This document shows, one piece after another, positions 1 to 6,658 of a stretch of 8,506 nt of DNA; the stretch's first letter is position 1; the number at the start of each line of letters is the position of its first letter. The position numbers and the translations under genes are program-made. Source of the stretch: Bradyrhizobium sp. (GTDB lineage Bacteria; Pseudomonadota; Alphaproteobacteria; Rhizobiales; Xanthobacteraceae); assembly GCA_025960445.1 (NCBI GenBank), contig JAICIT010000074.1, positions 1 to 8,506 on the forward strand, read 5' to 3'. The notes under the pieces were generated by a model. The model was not told the DNA's origin. It searched no databases and saw only the letters and a program-made list of their open reading frames with translations.

Positions 1-971
1 CCGTGGGCCAATTCCACGAGGTGCTCGGGTCCGCTCATGAACGCATCATGGATGGTGTCGCGCACCAGCACGCCGCCCATCGGGGCCGCGCCGTTGGTGA
101 TGCCTTTGGCAAAGGTGAGCATGTCCGGCAGCACGCCGTATCGTTCGGCGGCAAACGCAAAACCGAGCCTGCCGTAACCAGTGATGACCTCATCGAAGAT
201 CAGGAGAATGCCATGCTTCTGAGTGATTTCGCGCAGTCTCTTAAGGTAACCTTTCGGCGCCGGCAGCACGCCGGTGGATCCCGCCATTGGTTCCACAATC
301 ACCGCGGCGATGGTGGAGGCGCCGTGCAAATTGACCAGCCGCTCCAACTCATCGGCGAAATGGATGCCATATTCCGGTTCACCTTTGGTGAACGCCTGCC
401 GCTCGCGATCGTAGGTGTGGGGGAGATGGTCGACGCCCGCCAGCAGCGTGCCGAACATTTTGCGATTGTTGACGATGCCACCGACCGAAGTGCCGCCGAA
501 TCCGACGCCGTGATAGCCGCGCTCGCGACCGATCAACCGGCTTCTGGTCCCCTGGCCCTGGGTCTGGTGATAGGCGAGCGCGATCTTGAGTGCGGTGTCG
601 GCGGCCTCCGATCCGGAATTGCAGAAGAATACGTGGTCGAGGCCAGCGGGCGCGAGGTCGGCGATGCGGCTGGCGAGTTCGAACGCCTGCGGAATCCCGA
701 ATTGGAACGGCGGCGCGTAATCCAGGGTCTCGGCCTGCTTGGCGATGGCCGCCGCAATTTGCGTCCGACCATGGCCGGCATTGGTGCACCACATGCCGGA
801 GGCAGCATCGATGATCCTGCGGCCGTCGACCGTAAAATAATGCATGTCCTTGGCGCCGGCGAGCAGCCGCGGCGCCTTTTTGAACGCCCGGTTGGCGGTG
901 AACGGCATCCAGTGTGCCGCAAGATCGTTGGGCACGTTGACGGCGGCGCGGCGTGGGCTCTTGTCCAGCAT
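1..971 (-). CDS. Omega-amino acid (beta-alanine):pyruvate aminotransferase, class III, C-terminus cut by the window edge
   Basis: This is a PLP-dependent class III aminotransferase that probably moves the terminal amino group of beta-alanine or a similar omega-amino acid to pyruvate in the cytoplasm. It begins with an ATG at 971, and 323 codons are visible before the left edge; full-length relatives have about 440-450. The N-terminal block AHWMPF (about residues 19-24), the GMW active-site segment (Trp61), the NSGSEAAD PLP-phosphate loop (about 118-125), the GYHG segment (about 152), the FDEVITGYGRLG segment with Asp260, and the Schiff-base lysine in FAKGITNG (Lys289) are all present. These line up closely with Pseudomonas BauA-type enzymes as I remember them, so I favour beta-alanine:pyruvate over GABA or ornithine specificity. 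The substrate-binding C-terminal arginine lies outside the window. An AAGAGG Shine-Dalgarno sequence seven bases before the ATG supports the start. The gene is separated by 131 bases from prmB and probably has its own promoter, which I could not place. Confidence 0.9.
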   Translation of the reverse strand, partial: MLDKSPRRAAVNVPNDLAAHWMPFTANRAFKKAPRLLAGAKDMHYFTVDGRRIIDAASGMWCTNAGHGRTQIAAAIAKQAETLDYAPPFQFGIPQAFELASRIADLAPAGLDHVFFCNSGSEAADTALKIALAYHQTQGQGTRSRLIGRERGYHGVGFGGTSVGGIVNNRKMFGTLLAGVDHLPHTYDRERQAFTKGEPEYGIHFADELERLVNLHGASTIAAVIVEPMAGSTGVLPAPKGYLKRLREITQKHGILLIFDEVITGYGRLGFAFAAERYGVLPDMLTFAKGITNGAAPMGGVLVRDTIHDAFMSGPEHLVELAH

Positions 972-972
972 G

Positions 973-995
973 AGAGGCCTCTTCATTCGCGAATG
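973..995. promoter_or_regulatory. Two adjacent perfect palindromes in the aminotransferase leader
   Basis: AGAGGCCTCT (973-982) and CATTCGCGAATG (984-995) are perfect palindromes one base apart, directly before the minus-strand aminotransferase start at 971. The first contains the Shine-Dalgarno AGAGG. They could form an operator or an mRNA structure that hides the ribosome-binding site. No regulator gene is adjacent, and short palindromes occur by chance in GC-rich DNA, so the role is inference. Confidence 0.3.
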
Positions 996-1102
996 TGATC
1001 GTTATGGCGCAAGCTACCAGCTTCACCGCGGAACGGGAACGCTACGACGGGCTATATTTCGGCTAATCCGGCCGCTTCACGAAGGTTTGCGGTTCACGGC
1101 GT

Positions 1103-2062
1103 TCATAAATCGCGGGCGGCGATCCAGAACACTTCACCTTCGGAATCTTCCGTATCCAGCCACAGCATCGGCGTTTTCGGGAATTCAGCTTCGAGCGCCG
1201 CTCGGCATCGCCCGACCTCGCACAAGAGGCCGCCGTGTGCGGCGAGGTGCCGTCCGGCCTCGTTCAAAATGCGCCGGATGATGTCGATCCCGTCGGCGCC
1301 GCCGTCGAAGGCGAGCCTGGGCTCGGCGCGACATTCGCGCGGCAGTCCGGCCATGCCTTTTTGATCGACATAGGGAGGGTTGGAAATGATCAGGTCATAC
1401 CGCGCGTCTCCGATCGGCTTGAAGAGGTCGCCGCGATGCAACGTCACCCGATCTTCAAGCCCATAATCGGCGATGTTGCGGGCGGCGACATCGAGCGCGT
1501 CCCTGGAAATATCGACCGCATCGATCCGGGCGTTGGGAAATCTGCGGCTCGCGAGAATTGCGAGACATCCCGACCCGGTGCAGACGTCGAGCACGCTTTC
1601 GACCGCGTCGGGATCCTCGATCAGTGAGGTGCCGTGGTCGTCGTCGCCGGCGAAGTGCGAATCCAGCAACTCGCCGATAAACGACCGTGGCACGATCACG
1701 CGTTCGTCGACGTAGAACGGCAGGCCGCGCATATAGACCTTGTTCACCAGATAAGCGGCGGGTTTTCGGGTGCTGACGCGGCGCGCGATCACCTCAAGGA
1801 TCGGCTTGGCCTCGCGCTTGGTGACCCGCGCGGCCGCGAACGCCTCGAATTGGTCGGGATGCAGGTGCAGCGTTTCACAGATCAGGAACGCCGCTTCCGC
1901 GACCGGATCGGTGGTGCCGTGGGCGAACACCAGTCCGGCCTCGACGAATCGACTGACGGCATAGCGGACGAAATCGAGCATCGTCACGAGTTCGCCGGCC
2001 GGCACTTTCGGGAATTTCGCAGCGCGGCCGCGCTTCATCGGCCTGGCCCCCGTTGCCCTCAC
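1103..2062 (-). CDS. prmB: 50S ribosomal protein L3 N5-glutamine methyltransferase (PrmB, HemK family)
   Basis: PrmB is a SAM-dependent enzyme that methylates the side-chain amide of a conserved glutamine in ribosomal protein L3. The 319-residue frame has the helical N-terminal substrate domain (about 28-115), then FYVDERVIVPRS (about 116-127), the SAM loop DVCTGSGCLAI (159-169), the acidic strand-2 motif DAVDIS (181-186) and the catalytic NPPYVD (228-233). The phrases HGT(T/D), FYVDERV(L/I)VPRS and CTGSGC match E. coli PrmB better than PrmC or generic HemK. The start chosen is GTG at 2062, which overlaps the moaE stop in a GTGA. An in-frame ATG at 2038 with a G-rich stretch upstream is an equally good start and would shorten the protein by eight residues. 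It is the last gene of the pgsA-moaD-moaE-prmB cluster and ends 131 bases before the aminotransferase start. Confidence 0.9.
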   Translation of the reverse strand: MRATGARPMKRGRAAKFPKVPAGELVTMLDFVRYAVSRFVEAGLVFAHGTTDPVAEAAFLICETLHLHPDQFEAFAAARVTKREAKPILEVIARRVSTRKPAAYLVNKVYMRGLPFYVDERVIVPRSFIGELLDSHFAGDDDHGTSLIEDPDAVESVLDVCTGSGCLAILASRRFPNARIDAVDISRDALDVAARNIADYGLEDRVTLHRGDLFKPIGDARYDLIISNPPYVDQKGMAGLPRECRAEPRLAFDGGADGIDIIRRILNEAGRHLAAHGGLLCEVGRCRAALEAEFPKTPMLWLDTEDSEGEVFWIAARDL

Positions 2063-2526
2063 GACTTGGTCCAGCGCGCGACCGCGGCGTCGTCATGGGT
2101 GCGCGCATCGACCCAGGCCGTTCCCGCCGCGCTCTCCTCGCGCTTCCAGAATGGGGCATTGGCCTTTAGATAATCCATCAGGAACTCCGCAGCCGCAAAC
2201 GCCGCCTGCCGGTGCTGCGAGGCGGTCAACACCAGCACGATGTTCTCGCCGGGGTTGAGGCGACCGACACGGTGAATGATGCTCACGCCGCTCAGCGGCC
2301 AGCGTGACATCGCGCTCTCGACATGGCGCGCGATTTCGGCTTCCGCCATGCCCGGATAATGCTCGAGCGTCAGCGCCGCGATGTCCTCGCCATTCTCGTT
2401 GCCACGGCAAATGCCGGAGAAACTTACGACGGCGCCGATGTCGGTACGGCCGTTTGTCAGCGCGGCGATTTCACGCGCGATGTCGAAATCGGCTTGCTGG
2501 ATGCGGATGGTCGGCTTCGCGGTCAT
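2059..2526 (-). CDS. moaE: Molybdopterin synthase catalytic subunit MoaE
   Basis: MoaE is the large subunit of the MoaD2-MoaE2 molybdopterin synthase. It holds cyclic pyranopterin monophosphate while two sulfurs from MoaD thiocarboxylates are inserted to make the dithiolene of molybdopterin. The 155-residue length is typical. Visible hallmarks are the GAVVSFSGICRG segment (31-42), LEHYPGMAE (54-62), HRVGRLNPGE (85-94) and the active-site stretch DYLKANAPFWKRE (118-130). Lys121 and Lys128 in that stretch correspond to the conserved E. coli lysines 119 and 126. The start ATG at 2526 lies nine bases after the moaD stop. I see no strong Shine-Dalgarno sequence there, which fits re-initiation by ribosomes that finish moaD. 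The TGA stop overlaps the GTG start of prmB. The adjacent moaD supplies the partner subunit. Confidence 0.96.
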   Translation of the reverse strand: MTAKPTIRIQQADFDIAREIAALTNGRTDIGAVVSFSGICRGNENGEDIAALTLEHYPGMAEAEIARHVESAMSRWPLSGVSIIHRVGRLNPGENIVLVLTASQHRQAAFAAAEFLMDYLKANAPFWKREESAAGTAWVDARTHDDAAVARWTKS

Positions 2527-2535
2527 GCGATCGAC

Positions 2536-2787
2536 TTAGCCGCCGGTCATCGGGGGAAAAAAGGCAATTTCACGCGCCCCGGCAATCACGGCGTCCTGCT
2601 TGACGTGGGCCTGGTCGATCGCGGCGCGGATGATCCGCGGCTTCTCGAAAGCGTGGGCATAGGTTTCGCCACGCCGCGCCAGCCATGTCATCAAATCACC
2701 AACGGTGCGCACGTTTGCCGGTGGCTCGACTGTTTCCTCCGATTTGCCGATCCGTTCACGCACCCAGGCAAAATATTTGACTTTCAT
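2536..2787 (-). CDS. moaD: Molybdopterin synthase sulfur-carrier subunit MoaD
   Basis: MoaD is a small ubiquitin-fold sulfur carrier. Its C-terminal glycine is adenylated by MoeB, converted to a thiocarboxylate and used by MoaE to build the molybdopterin dithiolene. The protein is 83 residues, the usual size, and starts MKVKYFAWVRERIG, typical of the first beta strand and turn. It ends FFPPMTGG, with the essential Gly-Gly at 82-83 exactly at the stop codon. The ATG at 2787 shares an ATGA with the pgsA stop, and a strong AGGAGGA ribosome site (plus-strand 2794-2800, inside pgsA) sits six bases before it, so it can be translated both by coupling and by direct initiation. moaE follows nine bases later. 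Confidence 0.96.
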   Translation of the reverse strand: MKVKYFAWVRERIGKSEETVEPPANVRTVGDLMTWLARRGETYAHAFEKPRIIRAAIDQAHVKQDAVIAGAREIAFFPPMTGG

Positions 2788-3401
2788 CCCTCATCCTCCT
2801 CGATGAGGTGGTGGATGCCGGCGTGCAGATAGTCCCAGCCCGTGTAGATCGTCACGATTGCCGAGATCCAGAGCAGCAACAGGCCGGTCTGGGTCACAAC
2901 CGGGATGATCTGGTCGCCGGCCTCGCCCGCCAGCAAAAACCCAATCGCCACCAATTGCACAGTGGTTTTCCATTTGGCGAGTTTGGTGACGGGCACGCTG
3001 ACCCGCAGGGCCGCCAGATATTCCCGCAATCCCGAGACAAGGATTTCACGGCACAGGATCACAATCGCGGCCCATAGCGTCCAGCCATGAATGATCCCGT
3101 CGGCGGCCAGCATCAAGAGGCAGGACGCGACCAGGAGCTTGTCCGCGATTGGATCCAGCATGCGGCCGAACGCCGAATGCTGATCCCAAATCCGTGCATA
3201 GTAGCCATCGAGAAAATCGGTCACGCCGGCGGCGATGAACACGGCCAGCGCCACCCAGCGCAGCCACAGCGGGCCGTCCATGATCGCTTGCGCGTAAATG
3301 CAACCGACCACCACCGGAATGGCCGCAATTCGCGCGTAGGTCAGGATATTCGGCAAGGACAGCGAGTTCCTCGCCGCAGCCTTTGTCGTCGCGATGTTCA
3401 T
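2784..3401 (-). CDS. pgsA: CDP-diacylglycerol--glycerol-3-phosphate 3-phosphatidyltransferase
   Basis: PgsA is an inner-membrane enzyme that joins CDP-diacylglycerol to glycerol-3-phosphate to give phosphatidylglycerophosphate, the committed step to phosphatidylglycerol and cardiolipin. The 205-residue protein carries the complete CDP-alcohol phosphatidyltransferase motif: Asp62, then Asp65-Gly66-x2-Ala69-Arg70-x8-Gly79-x3-Asp83-x3-Asp87, the metal-binding aspartates. Hydrophobic stretches at about 25-41, 45-60, 88-101, 108-124, 146-159 and 171-187 are membrane helices. SLPNILTYARI at the N-terminus is characteristic of the family, which fixes the start at the ATG at 3401. The frame is open for a further 45 codons upstream, but that stretch has no family similarity and runs into the intergenic repeat. 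A TAAGG sequence is close upstream of the ATG. The TGA stop overlaps the moaD ATG, so pgsA leads the pgsA-moaD-moaE-prmB cluster. Confidence 0.93.
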   Translation of the reverse strand: MNIATTKAAARNSLSLPNILTYARIAAIPVVVGCIYAQAIMDGPLWLRWVALAVFIAAGVTDFLDGYYARIWDQHSAFGRMLDPIADKLLVASCLLMLAADGIIHGWTLWAAIVILCREILVSGLREYLAALRVSVPVTKLAKWKTTVQLVAIGFLLAGEAGDQIIPVVTQTGLLLLWISAIVTIYTGWDYLHAGIHHLIEEDEG

Positions 3402-3510
3402 CCGCCTTACCAATACCGCCGAAGCTTCAAGGTCAACCGTCACGCGGACGGCATTTTGCTGCAGAGAGCACCCATCGAGCCGATCCGGCCTGGCCCGAGC
3501 GCAGGACTGG

Positions 3511-3610
3511 ATCATGATTCGATCAGGTTGAATCAAATCACGATCTCATCCCTTTGTTCGAGCATGCTCTTTTCGAAAAACGGTTCCAGCTTTTCTGGAT
3601 CGAACTCTAG
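3511..3610. repeat. Palindrome-rich intergenic repeat of Rhizobiales type, overlapping the uvrC stop
   Basis: This about 100-base stretch is dense in small palindromes: ATCATGAT (3511-3518), GAGCATGCTC (3560-3569), TTTTCGAAAA (3570-3579) and the hairpin CCAG-loop-CTGG (3586-3598). Its second half (3560-3610) resembles, from memory, a dispersed short repeat common between genes in Bradyrhizobium, Mesorhizobium and relatives, with a GAGCATGATC...CGGAAAA...GGTTCC...GGATC core. It ends in CTCTAG, whose CTA is the minus-strand uvrC stop. Read on the minus strand, the CCAG/CTGG hairpin is followed within a few bases by GTTTTT, so it may also serve as the uvrC transcription terminator. Element borders are approximate, and no second copy is present in this window. 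Confidence 0.5.
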
Positions 3611-5682
3611 CGCGGCTGCGCGTGGAAAAATTCGAAGATTTTGCGGGCGCTTTCGGCGCTGACACCCGGAACCTTGCCTAGATCGGCCACCGAGGCTCGC
3701 TCGATCTCCTTAAGCGTTCCAAAGTGGTGGAGCAAAGCCCGCTTTCGTGCAGGGCCAATGCCTGGGATCTCCTGCAGGCCGGCCTCGCGAATGTCTTTTT
3801 TGCGCAGTTTGCGGTGCGAGCCGATCACGAACCGATGCGCCTCGTCGCGCAGCCGCTGGATGAAGTAGAGCACGGGATCGCGCGGCTCGAGCTTGAGCGC
3901 TTCCTTGCCCGGCATGAACAAGGTTTCGCGGCCCGCGTCGCGGTCCGGCCCCTTGGCTACGGCCAGCAACGAGACCTGCGTCAGTCCCAGAGCTTCGAAG
4001 ATCTCCTTGACCGCGTTTAGTTGCCCGCGACCGCCATCGATGATGACGAGATCGGGCCATTGCGGGAACGACTCGTCGTCGGATTTTGCTTTGCCGGCAT
4101 CGCCCTCCGGAGCCGGCGACACTAAGCGCTTGAACCGTCGCTGCAGAACCTCCCTCATCATTGCGTAATCGTCACCGGGCGTCAGACCTTCGGACTTGAT
4201 GTTGAACTTGCGATACTGGTTTTTGATGAAGCCGTCGGGACCCGCCACGATCATCGCACCGACGGCGTTGGTGCCTTGAATGTGGCTGTTATCGTAGACC
4301 TCGATCCGCTTGGGCGGATGCGGCAGGCCCAATGTGGTGACCAGCGACTGCAACAGGCGACCTTGAGTCGCGGTATCGGCGAGCTTGCGTCCCAGCGCCT
4401 CGCGCGCGTTGGTGAGCGCGTGCGCGATAAGTTCCTTTTTCTCGCCGCGCCGCGGAGTGGTGACTTCCACTTTGAACCCGGCCTTGATCGAGAGGGCGTC
4501 CGCCAGCAGTTCGGCTTCTTCCAGGTGATGAGAAAGCAGGATCAGTTTTGGCGGCGGCTTGTCATCGTAAAACTGCGCAAGGAAGGAGGCCAGCACCTCT
4601 TCCGGCGTATAGGATTTCTCCGCGCGCGGAAAATAGGCGCGGTTACCCCAGTTCTGTCCGGTGCGAAAGAAGAACACCTCGACACACGAATAGCCGCCCT
4701 CCTGATGAATCGCGAATACGTCAGCTTCCTCGACGGTGCGGGGATTGATGCCCTGCTGCGACTGAATGGCTGACAGCGCCGCGAGCCGGTCGCGGTACAG
4801 CGCTGCGGTTTCGAATTCGAGTTCGGCCGAAGCTTTTTCCATTTCCGCCGCCAGCTCCTGCTTGACCAGGCGGCTGCGCCCGGACAGGAAGTCCTTGGCC
4901 TCGCGGACCAGCTCGGTATAGCCGGAAAAATCGATCTCACTGGTGCAGGGTCCGGAACAGCGGCGAATTTGATAGAGCAGGCAGGGCCGGGTGCGACTCT
5001 CAAAGAACGAATCTGTGCACGAGCGCACCAGAAACGCGCGCTGCAGCGCCGTGATGGTCCGGTTGACCGCGCCGGCCGAAGCGAAAGGCCCGAAATACTG
5101 TCCGGGCCGTGTTTGCGCGCCGCGGTGCTTGAGTATCTGAGGCGCCCAGTGATCTCCGGTAATCAGAATGTAGGGAAACGACTTGTCGTCGCGCAATTGA
5201 ACGTTGAAGCGCGGCCGCAACTGTTTGATCAGGTTGGCCTCGAGTAGCAGCGCCTCGGTCTCGGTCGGCGTCGATACGATCTCCACGGTCACGGTTGCCG
5301 CGATCATCCGCAGAATCCGCGCCGGCTGAATCGCGTTCGCCCTCGCATACGACGCAAGCCGTTTGCGGACATTTTTCGCCTTGCCGACATAGAGCACGTC
5401 GTGCGCCGCATTCAGCATGCGATAGACGCCCGGTGAAGTAGGCGCGAGGCGCATCGCCTGCTCGATCGCGGCGTGGCCGACGGCGAGGGGACCTTCCGCT
5501 ACCGCCTCATGAGGCTCTTCCGAAGGCTCCGGCAGCCGAGCCTCGTCCTCATCTTCGGCGGTGACCGTCGCGGGATCGATGTCATCCGCGGCCAACTCCT
5601 GCGACGGCATGTCCGGTTCGGAACCTTGCTGCGGCAGCTTTGGCTTCGGCGCTTCTGAATTGTCGGCGGAATCGTGATCCAT
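3607..5682 (-). CDS. uvrC: Excinuclease ABC subunit C
   Basis: UvrC is recruited by UvrB to damaged DNA and makes both the 3' and 5' incisions of nucleotide excision repair. The domains are in order: an acidic extension (1-70); the GIY-YIG nuclease for the 3' cut (about 80-160, with GVY at 85-87, YVG at 98-100, Arg108 and the probable catalytic Glu148); four cysteines at 222, 234, 242 and 246, spaced like the iron-sulfur ligands described in E. coli UvrC; the UVR/UvrB-binding helix (about 274-303); the RNase H-like nuclease for the 5' cut (Asp464 in DNSHIQG, Asp504/505, Asp549 in IDGG, His616); and paired helix-hairpin-helix motifs (about 635-690). All key residues are intact. At 691 residues it is about 80 longer than E. 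coli UvrC (610), mostly because of the N-terminal extension. The ATG at 5682 has only a weak Shine-Dalgarno sequence. Starts at Met25 or Met77 are possible, though Met77 would trim the GIY-YIG domain closely. Confidence 0.97.
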   Translation of the reverse strand: MDHDSADNSEAPKPKLPQQGSEPDMPSQELAADDIDPATVTAEDEDEARLPEPSEEPHEAVAEGPLAVGHAAIEQAMRLAPTSPGVYRMLNAAHDVLYVGKAKNVRKRLASYARANAIQPARILRMIAATVTVEIVSTPTETEALLLEANLIKQLRPRFNVQLRDDKSFPYILITGDHWAPQILKHRGAQTRPGQYFGPFASAGAVNRTITALQRAFLVRSCTDSFFESRTRPCLLYQIRRCSGPCTSEIDFSGYTELVREAKDFLSGRSRLVKQELAAEMEKASAELEFETAALYRDRLAALSAIQSQQGINPRTVEEADVFAIHQEGGYSCVEVFFFRTGQNWGNRAYFPRAEKSYTPEEVLASFLAQFYDDKPPPKLILLSHHLEEAELLADALSIKAGFKVEVTTPRRGEKKELIAHALTNAREALGRKLADTATQGRLLQSLVTTLGLPHPPKRIEVYDNSHIQGTNAVGAMIVAGPDGFIKNQYRKFNIKSEGLTPGDDYAMMREVLQRRFKRLVSPAPEGDAGKAKSDDESFPQWPDLVIIDGGRGQLNAVKEIFEALGLTQVSLLAVAKGPDRDAGRETLFMPGKEALKLEPRDPVLYFIQRLRDEAHRFVIGSHRKLRKKDIREAGLQEIPGIGPARKRALLHHFGTLKEIERASVADLGKVPGVSAESARKIFEFFHAQPR

Positions 5683-5759
5683 GGCTCAAACTTATGCGCC
5701 GGCATCGGCCATCACCAGAGTTGCGGCTCGGTGCGAGAGCGGCGAGCGGCGGGTTCGTG

Positions 5760-5774
5760 GTAACGGCTTATTAA
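5760..5774 (+). promoter_or_regulatory. Weaker CtrA-like site
   Basis: GTAA-N7-TTAA differs from the alphaproteobacterial CtrA consensus TTAA-N7-TTAA at the first base only. It lies 26 bases before the stronger box at 5801-5816 and 78 bases from the uvrC start, so it could act on either divergent gene. On its own it would not be convincing; its value is as a neighbour of the better site. Confidence 0.3.
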
Positions 5775-5800
5775 GAATGCCGAACAGGCGCTAACGGGTC

Positions 5801-5816
5801 TTAACAACCCTTTAAC
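5801..5816 (+). promoter_or_regulatory. Consensus CtrA-type box upstream of the outer-membrane protein gene
   Basis: TTAACAACCCTTTAAC matches TTAA-N7-TTAAC, the full-length binding consensus of the cell-cycle response regulator CtrA of Alphaproteobacteria. It lies 110 bases before the chosen start of the outer-membrane protein gene, inside an AT-rich island in otherwise GC-rich DNA. In CtrA-activated promoters the box often overlaps the -35 region. I see no convincing -10 hexamer at the expected distance (TAAATC at 5830-5835 is close but poorly spaced), so activation, repression or coincidence all remain open. Confidence 0.5.
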
Positions 5817-5835
5817 TTAAAACTCTCGATAAATC

Positions 5836-5845
5836 TTACCGGTAA
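5836..5845. promoter_or_regulatory. Perfect 10-bp palindrome TTACCGGTAA
   Basis: TTACCGGTAA is a perfect palindrome 20 bases downstream of the CtrA-like box and 81 bases before the outer-membrane protein start. A dimeric regulator could bind here, or it could be part of the leader mRNA. No regulator can be named from the sequence. Confidence 0.25.
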
Positions 5846-5861
5846 AAAGCCGAATTACTAA

Positions 5862-5878
5862 CCATGCCGCCCGCATGG
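5862..5878 (+). other. Small hairpin in the leader of the outer-membrane protein gene
   Basis: CCATGC and GCATGG form a 6-bp stem around the five-base loop CGCCC. The stem contains an in-frame upstream ATG (5864), so if transcribed it would tend to mask that ATG and favour initiation at 5927. No T-run follows, so it is not a terminator. Confidence 0.3.
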
Positions 5879-5915
5879 CGCGGTGCATTCGTGCGCATGA
5901 ACCAGCCGGCGCGTT

Positions 5916-5920
5916 GGGAG
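5916..5920 (+). promoter_or_regulatory. Ribosome-binding site that decides the outer-membrane protein start
   Basis: GGGAG sits six bases before the ATG at 5927. The in-frame ATGs at 5864 and 5897 have no comparable purine-rich site and would put a charged stretch ahead of the signal peptide. Confidence 0.65.
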
Positions 5921-5926
5921 AGTTCA

Positions 5927-6574
5927 ATGAGCAGAGTCGTTTTGCGCCTGGTGGCGTTGGCCGCCGCGGTTTGGACGATGTCGGCGCAGGCGGCCGATTT
6001 TTCTTATGGATCGCCTGGTCGTTACAACGCCCCTGTAACGATGAACAGGAATCAGTGGTTTGGTCCCGATAGCTGGGCCGGGCCCTACCTCGGCGGCAAC
6101 CTCGGTTATGCCTGGGGCTCAGTCGACAACAATCCGACCAAGCCTTCGGGCTTTGTTGCCGGCGCGCAGGCTGGCTACAACTTCCGACAGGATCAGTGGG
6201 TGTTCGGCGTCGAAGGCGACATCCAGGCCACCGGCGCCGATGATACGTTTGCGCCGTGGAAATTCTCCAACCCGTGGTTCGGTACGCTTCGCGGCCGCGC
6301 CGGCTATCTGCTGAGTAATGTCATCTTGTTTTACGGGACCGGCGGTCTGGCGTTCGGCGATTTGCGTGGCGAGACGTTCGGTCTGTCTGAATCACACACG
6401 ACAGCGGGATGGACCGCGGGTCTCGGTGCCGAATACGCTTTCGCCCCGCATTGGAGCGCCAAGCTCGAATACCTGTATGTCGATCTCGCGAACAGCCCCT
6501 TCAGCATCACCGGCGTCTCGAACGGATACCGTTTCGGAACCGTGCGCTTCGGCGTAAACTATCATTTCTGGTAG
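5927..6574 (+). CDS. Outer-membrane beta-barrel protein, Omp25/Omp31 (porin-like) family
   Basis: This 215-residue protein is exported and probably folds as an eight-stranded barrel in the outer membrane. Residues 1-22 form a classical signal peptide (MSRVV, a hydrophobic core of Leu/Val/Ala, then SAQA|AD as the likely cleavage site). The mature part has alternating aromatic and glycine-rich strands: WAGPYLGGNLGYAWG, FVAGAQAGYNF, WVFGVEGDIQ, GTLRGRAGYLL, LFYGTGGLAFG, GWTAGLGAEYAF, WSAKLEYLYVDL and the terminal FGTVRFGVNYHFW ending in an aromatic residue as barrels do. These are the signatures of the Rhizobiales Omp25/31 and hemin-binding barrel group, usually abundant surface proteins that link the envelope. 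The exact ligand, if any, cannot be read from the sequence. It stands alone on the plus strand, divergent from uvrC and convergent with the cold-shock gene, with CtrA-like boxes upstream. The frame extends 21 codons upstream to 5864, which I reject as start. Confidence 0.9.
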   Translation: MSRVVLRLVALAAAVWTMSAQAADFSYGSPGRYNAPVTMNRNQWFGPDSWAGPYLGGNLGYAWGSVDNNPTKPSGFVAGAQAGYNFRQDQWVFGVEGDIQATGADDTFAPWKFSNPWFGTLRGRAGYLLSNVILFYGTGGLAFGDLRGETFGLSESHTTAGWTAGLGAEYAFAPHWSAKLEYLYVDLANSPFSITGVSNGYRFGTVRFGVNYHFW

Positions 6575-6586
6575 CAGCAAAATTTC

Positions 6587-6600
6587 CCGCGATATCGCGG
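6587..6600 (-). terminator. Possible terminator between the convergent barrel and cold-shock genes
   Basis: CCGCGATATCGCGG is a perfect 14-bp palindrome that can fold as a 5-bp CCGCG/CGCGG stem with an ATAT loop. On the minus strand it is followed by GAAATTTTG, a short T-tract, so it best suits the end of the cold-shock transcript, 58 bases after that stop. On the plus strand it lies 12 bases after the barrel stop but lacks a T-run, so it would end that transcript less well. Confidence 0.4.
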
Positions 6601-6658
6601 CGCTTGCGTTCACACGAACTCGTCTGAACACGACGTCATCGGATGCGTCAGGTATCAG

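Noticed and set aside
3..998. 331-residue plus-strand reading frame opposite the aminotransferase
   Set aside because: It is an antisense shadow typical of GC-rich DNA; the minus-strand frame is an unmistakable aminotransferase.
2323..2832. 169-residue plus-strand reading frame opposite moaE and moaD
   Set aside because: It is antisense to two clearly recognised genes and has no recognisable motif of its own.
3410..3436. Possible pgsA promoter on the minus strand (TTGACC at 3431-3436, TATTGG at 3410-3415)
   Set aside because: The spacer is only 15 bases, the -10 is poor, and the transcript would begin almost at the start codon without the ribosome site.
3402..3536. 45-codon upstream extension of the pgsA frame, starting at 3536
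   Set aside because: It has no similarity to PgsA N-termini, lies partly in the intergenic repeat, and the family-typical start SLPNILTYARI is reached from the ATG at 3401.
5864..5926. 21-codon upstream extension of the outer-membrane protein
   Set aside because: It would bury the signal peptide behind a charged stretch, lacks a ribosome site, and its ATG sits inside a hairpin; the ATG at 5927 has GGGAG and a clean signal peptide.
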